Source: Gastrolobium villosum (lineage: Eukaryota; Streptophyta; Magnoliopsida; Fabales; Fabaceae). From it: 64,000 nt of DNA. The DNA lies in contig JAVKPL010013714.1 in assembly GCA_032173675.1 (NCBI GenBank), forward strand, positions 1-64,000. Reading direction: 5' to 3'. Positions 55,734 through 64,000 of the stretch are shown here, in pieces. Below the pieces are notes generated by a model, which searched no databases, was not told the DNA's origin, and saw only the letters and a program-made list of their open reading frames with translations. The position numbers and the translations under genes were made by a program. Position 1 is the stretch's first letter. Each line of letters begins with the position of its first letter.

Positions 55734-58700
55734 TGTAACAGCCCGTTGTACACCGGTATTGTTAACATTAATTATGATATTAAGCGCAGTTACAATCACA
55801 GCAATTCATTTATAAAAATGAGAATAAACTTTTTCCGATTATTACGTGAACAGTAAAAGTATAAAAAGCGTAATAATAAAAAGCTGTGATCGTAACTGAA
55901 ACACTAGCGGAAGACTTTCTTAACTGTTTATACACTTTATTTTATCACATAAAAGATACTAAGGGGTTCCCATAAACCCACTTAGCCAATTCCTCACTTT
56001 TTACGTTTTTACCACTTAACCGGATTTGCTAACTTGTCTTTCTACGAACACAAAATAAAAATCCAAACTTAAACTCCAGGTTATCTTTTTTCCTTATTCA
56101 CTTACCTTTCCAACAAGCTATCACACACTCGAATCCGAGCTCGTGAGCTCCGGTTATCGCCGTTTGAAGTTGGACAAACAACATTGCCTACCAACTCCAA
56201 AACAGCCTTAAACCTCCAATCTTCACGGAATAAACTGTACCTAACCGCCCAGCCAATGACTCTCAAAATTTTACACCATAAACTAGACACCTCAAACTTC
56301 GATTTGATATATTGTATGCTTAATTTGACCAAGTAACGAAGCGGGAATTAATTTCCCTAAACTGCCCCAAATCTGCCCACTGAAACAGGACAGAACAGGG
56401 CAGAACCTTCCTTCAGCCACCATGGGTTGCGCACACCATCAATCATCCTAGGATTTTGACACAACGTAGGGGACATCTTAAGCTTCAAAATGGCGTATGG
56501 CACGTCCCAATCGGACCACTATGGAGAGAGATACGCTCTCCCAAAGTTCACCAAAAAACAGCTAATTCTACAGAAAATTCGCCAGAGTTTCCTTTGTATT
56601 TCCTAAAATCCCCAAATTTGCATAAGCTGTTTAACACTACTAATACACCTGAAATCCAGCAAAGTCCAATGGGTGGCACACACAAGGACCAACAACGCCT
56701 TGGGGAACTTACAACCCAATCCAATAAACACTTAAAACGTAAACAATTTACTTTCAAATCCTTTATAGTTTCAATCACTAACTTTCAATTTCATGCATAA
56801 AACATAATACTGGTAATCATAAACCTAAAATAGGCCTAAAGCTCTTCCATCATAATACATATATCCATGGTACATTTACAACACTGGATTACATTTACAT
56901 TTATAACTTTAAATTTAAACTACAAATATTTACATATTACAACTTCACTTGCCAAATAAATTCATAAACTAAAATGACATGATAGCTAAACTTAGCCAAA
57001 TAACATGAACATAATGCTAATGGACTCCTCCTACATACATATACATGTTCATTCTCTAAGTCTAGCCTAGGCCAAATGACCAACAAAAGCACACTATGCA
57101 CCACTGCTCCACTCGTCATCATGCGGGCTTCTTGCCCGCTGCTCCAATCCACTGGTACATCCTGAATTAATGCCCCGAGACAGGGTGAGATATACGGATA
57201 TATCTCAGTAACCAAGAGGTTCTGGAGAAAACTCCGCCCAATGATTCACTTCGATGTATATCAATAATATAAAAACAACACCATTGTTATAAAATGGGAT
57301 AAAGCAAGGGATTTAGAGAAAGGGGGAATATATCAGAAACAACTACGACATGCGGGATGGTAGCTACCAATACCACGCCATGTCCTCGGCTATAAGCCTA
57401 TGGGTACTACCCCTGGCGTGTTCATAGAACAACCCACCAAGGTACCCCTTCCAACCATATACACCCGGGACAACCTAGTGTGCTCCTATCCGGATAACAC
57501 ACCACGACCCTGGGTCAACTGGAACTCCCACTCGGAGACCTATCCAATGGCAGTCCGGAAACACTTGCCCGAAGGCTAAAAATATCTACTGGCCAGAGAT
57601 CTGGTACATAAGTACCCACTGTGATAATGCATATCCATGCTCATGCTGTTCTACACTACTCATACACACTTCCTACCGTTGCCATCAACTAGCAAGGTGG
57701 AACACAAAAGGGGAACAAGCCCCAGTACCAAGAGGTTACCTTTCTTTTTCTTTTCACTGAGCTCCGCAGAACTCCACTTACAGCTTGATTCACAGGGAAC
57801 GCCTACACGGAGGACAATTCCACATACTTAGAACTTTGAAACCACTCATGAATTTCAACATAACATGTGTAAACCACATCACTTACCTCAATCCACTTGA
57901 TCCAGGACCAAGGGAAATCCACTGTTTTACTGTTCCAAGTTTATATCCACGTACGGCAACCTGTACAACCATGCACAGCCGTCAGTTTCAGTCAAAATAC
58001 GTCAAAACGCGAAAACGTCAGATTTCCTCTCCCCTCCCTTAAGGGTTCGGCCAAGGAAGTGTTATTTTGGGTTTTATTTTTCTAAATTTTCTTTCTCATT
58101 TTATTTCACTTACTTAGGTTACCCAAAGGTTAGTTCAATCGCCGTTTTCGGTTTTACGACTTTTACGCAACGTTTTGCGAAATATTACACTTTAGGAACA
58201 TTTTGCCACTTTCAACACTTATCATTTTTACATTGATCCTTCCACATGCCAATCACCACAAAATCCATCTAATAACTTTTCCATCGCACAACACAACACC
58301 AAAGTGTTCTAAAACATCAATTTGCTCAATTATACATCAATGGCCGAATCTTGGTTAGCCACACCAAGGATTTCCACTCAATTCCTATGGCCCACAACTC
58401 ACATAATCACTTCCTATCATCATATAATCACACTACAATTCACTATACCACACATTAACACAAAACTCAAAAAATCCATTTCATGCACTAATTTTTTTCT
58501 AAGTTAAAAGCCATTTTTTTCGCTTAGAATTTTATTGCATTTCTAGCATTAATACATCATTCTAAGACATTATCATCTAATAGACATTTTCCATTTGAGC
58601 TCTCTAACACCACATATCACAAAATCCCTCTTTAGGGTCAATAATCAAAACTCAAAATTCAACCAATGAAATGTTGAAATAACTCACCCAATTGCACGGT

Positions 58701-59638
58701 ATATGGCTCCACCTAAGTATACTCCACCATTGGAGCATTTGAAATCAACATGATCACCCTTTTCAACATGTAAACCGCGGCCTTGTAGGGCATGGATCTC
58801 CTCACACACTCAATTTCAAGGCTAAACAAGGCTACCAATGGGTTTAGGAGGTGTTTTCCATCAAGATTCAACACAAACTTTGTTGAATTTGGTTGAGTAA
58901 AGCTTGGTTTAGGGGAGGAGGAAGATTTGCGCAAAAATGAGGGAGGAAGGAGCTGTTCCAGCGCGCAGGGAGAGAGAGAAAGAGAAAGGTGAGGGTGATG
59001 AATAGTGATTTGAGTGTTTTAAGTGATTTTAAGTGGGAGCGGGTCCCACGCGATTTAAAACTCACCCGAATTTCCCTCCGGTCATCACTAAAATCCACAA
59101 ATTAAAAATCTATTTAGAAATTATAATTTTTCATCTTAACAAAATCCTTTAATTTTACTCCCTCAGATAAAATTGGAGCTTTTCGGTTGTTCGGAAAAAC
59201 ACTGCTTTAAGCTACAGCGCGCTACGTTGGTACGCTTCCACAAATTTTTAATCCCTCAAATATCATCAGAAATCATATTTCCTATTTCTATGGACCATTT
59301 AAAATCAATATTTGAAACCTAGAGCTCAAAATCACACTGGCACGTTTTACGGTGCAATCTGACTACGGTATTTTTACCCGCGAAAAACACTATTCACTGA
59401 TTTTTCTAAAACTTGCCTGTCCACTCAATTTTACGTTCTGAATCCATTTCCAGGCTTATTTTTATCATCTGAGACCTTCTGCTGAATTTTTATCTTCCTA
59501 GGGTTGCGTATTGGCTAATTACCGTTTTGCCCTTTCTTTGTATTTTGGCGTAATCTTTGGGATTTTCACTAATCCTTCACTTAATTACTCACTTAACACT
59601 CTAATTACTTAATTTAGAATTGTGGGGTGTTATATTCA
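55734..59638 (-). repeat. Ty3 LTR (-), about 3.9 kb
   Basis: TGTAACAGCCCGTTGTACAC to GGTGTTATATTCA in plus orientation, with a polypurine tract right after it. The first 66 bases equal those at 32280, then the sequences differ. The hairpin pair at 57123-57206 and the TTCTAAGTTAAAAGCC / CATCTAATAGACATTTTCCA stretch are shared with the other Ty3 LTRs. No dyad array is seen. No gene; the short ORFs on both strands (56102-56800, 56937-57215, 57637-58085, 58713-59098) have no recognisable product. Confidence 0.75.
57123..57206. repeat. conserved hairpin pair in Ty3 LTR
   Basis: GCGGGCTTCTTGCCCGC at 57123-57139 and GAGATATACGGATATATCTC at 57187-57206, identical in the core to 33377-33463 although the LTRs around them differ widely. 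Confidence 0.8.
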
Positions 59639-59650
59639 CCCCACCTTTTA
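59639..59650 (-). other. polypurine tract of the Ty3 element (-)
   Basis: On the reverse strand AAAAAGGTGGGG type sequence directly beside the LTR start TGAATATAACACC. Confidence 0.75.
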
Positions 59651-60986
59651 GAATTTTGTCCGCAAAATTATATCTTAACGGTCCCGTAACACGGGGTGTA
59701 ATCAAAAATCTCATTTCTGTGGTATCCATGATTACTGAGTCCTTCACAAACTTGATAACTTCGGGTATCTAACCCCTTAACTCATTATATCTGTCACTGT
59801 TTCCTTAAATCACTGTTGCTTTTTCACTCACTGTAATTCATCATATACTCATTTTACACTTGTCATTTATGGTGCCACGACCTTCAATTCGCAATACTTT
59901 AAGCTCTTCACGGCTTACGGTTACACTTTCACCAATTCATCGGTAGTAGACGACCACATTACAATTTGTCTACCTCACTTCATCTCATTTTCATCTTCAT
60001 CTGTCTTTCTGACCCAATGTCGTTCCCAAACATCTCTAGCCGTTTCCATAATAGACTCTAACAGTTTTCATGTATCTTTTCACTTTCTTTAGCACTTAAC
60101 TGTTTTTCGCTGTGCTCACTATTTCAACTATACTCAAACATACTGGTCCTTTCCATTACTATTACTGCTCTTAAAATTCATACAACACATGCAAGTCATC
60201 AATTACACAAGCATGGTTCCAATTACTTACCTCGATCCCACTTGGTTCAGGACCAAGGGCAATCCACCGAATTCACGGTTCGGGGTTCAAATCAACATAC
60301 GGCAACCTACAACAACCATGTACGAATTATCAATACACGACAATTCTATCATAATACGAAAAAAGTCAAAAACCTCCCCTACACGTTGTAGGTTCGGCCT
60401 CTATAGTGTAAATTTCAGATTTATTTTTCTAAATTTTCTTTTTCATTTTCTTAGGCATCCTTAGGTTGCCAAAAGGCCATATCAAGTGCCACTTTTCATT
60501 TTTCTTCATTAAAACATCATTTTGCCTAATATTTTACTCTAGGTCCAATTAACCCCTCAACACCATCAATATTTTTCCCTTGGTTTTTCCAACCTTCAAA
60601 CCACCACACAACCCATCTAATTACCATATAACACATAATACATCATCCAAGCAATTTCAACAAAATCATTTCCCCTCTTTTTGGCTAATGGCCGAAATTC
60701 ATCATGGTGCACTCCAAGGAATTTCCAATCAATTTTAACTATTACACACCTCATACAATCTTATTATATCATCATACAATCATACAACAACTCTCCAACA
60801 CAATCCTAACACATTTCCAAAATTCAAAGTCATGACACCATCAAATTTTCCTAAGTTAAAAACCATATTTTTCACCAATAATTTTCATTGCATTCATAGA
60901 TCTAACACATCATTCTAAGACATTATCATCTAATACACATTTTCCATTTGAGCTCTCTAACAAAACAAATCATCAAATTTCCCTTT
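59651..60986 (-). mobile_element. Ty3 internal remnant and second LTR piece
   Basis: GAATTTTGTCCGCAAAATTA next to the PPT matches the same place in the element at 9880 (GGAATTTTGTCCGCAAAATA), so pol should follow, but no pol ORF is seen. From about 60180 the text resembles 57850-58690 (ACTTACCTCGATCCCACTTG, ATGGCCGAA, the CATCTAATACACATTTTCCA stretch), so a second, diverged LTR piece is joined here. The ORF at 60189-60464 lies in that piece and is not supported. Confidence 0.5.
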
Positions 60987-63289
60987 TGAAAGTAAACTAG
61001 CCTTGAAGGCCGGTGCATGTAAGGTGGACAAACAAAATTTTTTACCGCGAAAACATACATGCGCACAAGATTCATGCTTTAGGACAACATGATGTTACCT
61101 TGTTTTTGGCCTGATCAGTCAGGGAGATCAGTTGTCAGGTCTGAAGGGTTCAAACCCTCTAATGGTGATCCACACCACCGTTCGTCAATGATGCAAGAAC
61201 GCCTTCTTGAAAGCCACCAGATAATCACCACAGTGAGGGTTGCTATGCGCCCAATTGGTGAAGGTGGAGGCTAGGTACTCTGTTTGGAAAGGTGTAGTGA
61301 ACTACCCTACAGAACGGTGCATGAGATGAAGGAGTGTAGGCTAGGTTTTCTCAAAACCCTAAGGAGAGGAACTAGTCTCTTGTTGTGCGCACACTAGGAG
61401 GAAGAGAGAATGATAATTAAATCAAATTATCCTTTCAAATTAACTTGAAAGTGGCGCATGGAATCTAGGAGGATAAGGTGGAGTTGTTGCAAAACAAATC
61501 TAGCCAATAACCTCCAATCTTATCCTCATGAAACTAAGTTCAAAACAATTCAAAATTAGATTCATAAACTATCATATAATATCTATTTCATGCGCATAAT
61601 TCAGCCCTAAAAGGGGTCCAAATATGTTGAGTAATTGCATTCAAAATTCGAACCAACTCACCCACTTATTCTCTCAACTACCAAATCTGATTGGAGCTTT
61701 GTTTTAAGTGACAAGATGACATCCTTATCACCTAAGTGTGCGCCTCAAACAGCCCCAAGGTAATCTCCAAAGATCTCTTCTTGATCCAAGGAATTTGTTC
61801 CAATAAGATCTTATCTTATCCTTCTGTTATGAAACAACTTTTCATAGCCTATTCAAATTCGAATTCAAACACTTGAATTCAAATGTTCAAACATTCAAAT
61901 TCAAAATTCAAAATTCAAAATTCAAAATTTCAAATTCAAAATTCGAATTTCAAAATTCAAATTCCAAATTCAAATTTCAAAATTCCAATTCGAAATTCGA
62001 ATTTCAAAATTCAAATTCCAAATTCAAATTTCAAAATTCAAATTTCAAATTCAAAATTCAAAATTCAAATGTTTGATTATTAATTTAACTAATTAAATTA
62101 ATTAGTAATGGCTTGGACTATCCAAGCCCATTATTAAGCTCCATGCGCCCTCCACCCATTTAGGTGGGCTTCCAAACAGCTTCTTGGGCTAACAACCATT
62201 ATTAGGCCCAATACCTTTAAAGCTAGTTCATCATGACTACAAGGTGTTAGTGTGTGACCCATTAGGTCCAACTTAGCTTCTGACATAACTGGGCTTGGGC
62301 CCAACAAGTCCACAACCCAATTAATGACAACACAGAGCACTAGCAATGCTTTGTTGCCCCAGAACTAGTCAGATTAATGACTTGATAATCCTATTGCACA
62401 TATTTGGTTACCGTATGTATTTCCCTTCGTCTCGGTTATCTTCCCATTAACCTAGGGTAAGGAAGTGTATCAACCCCTGCGGTTTAGGGTAAGCTTTATT
62501 CGAAATAGGGAATCTTCAATTTACTGACTCTAAAGGCAGATCATCTCATGATCTCTTTTACTATGCATAGATTCTCGAGTCCCTGTAAATGTCATCCCGA
62601 TTTCTCCGGTTTACAGATAATCTAATCTCTCACAGAGATTTGACGAATTCCTTCAGCTTATTACCCTAGCCCTATGCCCTTTAAGGACACGCCCAACAGT
62701 ATACCTATGAGTCTCCATGTTTCAGGCAGACGAGGCATACAATCAAAACATGCCTTCAAGAACACAGTCTAGGTAATAACTTCTGGTCTAAGGAAAGACA
62801 TACCCAAACATAAAGAGATTACTCTAATGACACTATCTGTGAGATTTCCTCATAGAGTCTCTTTTTGGGTCTGTTCAGTGCGAGCTATACTCTTATAGGT
62901 CCACCCATGACTTTAGCTAAGACATCTCCATATCTGCAGCTCATGAGGTCTTTACCTTGTATCCATATACAAATAAATAAGTCGTACTAGTCTTACCCGA
63001 GATCACTGATCCCCATACTCAGTGTCTCTAGACTAGGAACATATAATTAGGAATAGACATGTGATATCCTTGAATCCTCATGATCGTGATCTTATCACAG
63101 ATACTCAAGTGATACCTGTTCTATTCCAAGGGATTTATCCAGTTCGTTCATATAATATTAACAATAATATCGAGACACAATATAAAACTGAATAAATAGT
63201 GCTTTCATTTATTTGCGACAAACAAAGTTCTACATCTAGTGTCCTTTATTTAATCAAAAGATTGTCTTTAGGACACCCATATACTAACA
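60987..63289 (-). repeat. copia 3' LTR (-)
   Basis: 2303 bases, TGAAAGTAAACTAGCC to ATATACTAACA in plus orientation. The matching LTR pieces are 18337-18731 and, inverted, 37283-39558. It contains the low-complexity tract at 61858-62080. ORFs 61089-61274 and 62134-62346 have no recognisable product. Confidence 0.88.
61858..62080 (-). repeat. low-complexity TTCAAAATTC tract in copia LTR
   Basis: Inverted counterpart of 38497-38700. Two overlapping ORFs of K, F, N, S and Q only are by-products. Confidence 0.88.
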
Positions 63290-63304
63290 AGCTCCCACTT
63301 GGCC
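63290..63304 (-). other. copia polypurine tract (-)
   Basis: GGCCAAGTGGGAGCT on the reverse strand directly against the LTR start TGTTAGTATATGGG. Confidence 0.82.
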
Positions 63305-64000
63305 TAGAGTCAATCAGACCTAAGTCGTATACCTAAAGCCTCATAATCACTGTTATGTTTTCTCTGAGAAACAGCCTTTGTCAGAGAATCGGCCAGGTTA
63401 TCGTCTGTGAAAATATAATCCATCTTTACATCCATTCTATTATTGATTACTATAATCAGGTGATATCTGCGGAGCACGTGTTTAGATCTTTGATGAGACC
63501 TAGGTTCCATTGACTGCGTAATGGCTCCAGTGTTGTCGCAAAGCAACTGTATGGGCTCATCCATGCTTGGAACCACCCTTAGTTCAGAAATGAACTTCCT
63601 TGATCCACACGGCCTCCTAAGCTGCTTCTGAAGCAGCTATGTATTCAGCTTCTGTCGTTAAATCTGCTTTAGTATCCTGCTTGGAACTCTTCCAATATAC
63701 TGCCCCACCATTTAAGGTGAATATGAACACTGATTGTGACTTACAGTAGTCATTTTTGTCACTTTGAAAGCTGGCTTCAGTGAACCCTTTCACTATTAGC
63801 TCATTAACCCCACCATGCACCAGAAACGCATCCTTAGTTCTTCTTAACTATTTAAGGATGGTTTTGACTGCCGTCCAGTGACCCTCTCCAGGGTCTGACT
63901 GGTATCTGTCGTAATGCTTAAAGCATATGAGACATCTGGTCTCGTACATATCATGGCATACATGATGGATTCAATAGCCGAAGCGTATGGAATTCCACTC
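63305..64000 (-). pseudogene. Ty1/copia pol, RT end and RNase H, cut by window end
   Basis: The reverse strand reads from the window edge through GIPYASAIESIMYAMICTRP, then FTEASFQSDKND, TTEAEYIAASEAA, LLCDNTGAITQS, KHVLRRYHLI and LADSLTKAVSQRK to a stop at about 63310. The frame is broken at least near 63849 (TAG) and between 63576 and 63617. Same family as 34854-37268. This copy keeps more of the RNase H motifs (FTEASF in place of the usual FTDASF). Confidence 0.85.

Noticed and set aside
61873..62083. Two overlapping ORFs made of K, F, N, S and Q
   Set aside because: Pure translation of the TTCAAAATTC low-complexity tract.

Overview
The window is plant nuclear DNA, almost certainly from a flowering plant and probably a papilionoid legume. 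It is AT-rich and packed with nested LTR retrotransposons: Ty3 chromovirus-like, Athila-like and Ty1/copia. Several LTRs carry the GGTAATCGATTACC dyad, which I associate with legume retroelements. The legume call is inference, not proof. I see no rRNA, tRNA or CRISPR array. The only plausible host-type gene is a RING-H2 gene present in two long copies.

Layout. 1-4339: repeat block A, made of an Athila LTR end, a RING-H2 gene with 17-residue repeats, and a long 3' flank with an internal tandem duplication. 4340-6124 and 17959-18731: one reverse-strand copia element (gag, leader, PBS, part of the 5' LTR). It is split by a complete Ty3 element at 6125-17958 that has 3.74-kb LTRs and a perfect CATAT target duplication. 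18732-23592: Athila-like element with a putative plant transposon protein ORF and an LTR end carrying six hairpins. 23593-27120: mosaic block holding fragments of a DUF632-type gene, an NADP-malic enzyme gene and the RING gene. 27121-28681: Athila LTR and leader (-). 28451-32158: block B, a second copy of block A. 32280-34853: Ty3 LTR (-). 34854-39558: copia pol and 3' LTR (+). 39559-41254: dyad-bearing spacer and a MULE-like element with a 10-bp target duplication. 41255-43821: an unrecognised ORF pair. 43822-47880: two head-to-head Athila LTRs, PBS and gag (+). 47881-49590: second copy of the malic enzyme/RING mosaic. 49590-55733: Ty3 gag-pol and 3' LTR (+). 55734-60986: Ty3 LTR (-) and internal remnants. 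60987-64000: copia 3' LTR and RNase H (-), cut by the window end.

Two themes stand out. First, at least five LTR or spacer sequences carry arrays of short dyad-symmetric motifs. Each array has its own sequence vocabulary. In three Athila-type LTRs the array sits 29-118 bp upstream of a TATA box. One array shows paired substitutions in both hairpin arms. Second, a repeat family has picked up genomic exon pieces of at least three unrelated genes, some with splice borders, and has spread the RING-H2 3' end to four sites. All retroelement coding regions seen are broken by stops, frameshifts or deletions. The complete Ty3 element also lacks its protease domain, so despite its youth it would have depended on proteins supplied by other copies.
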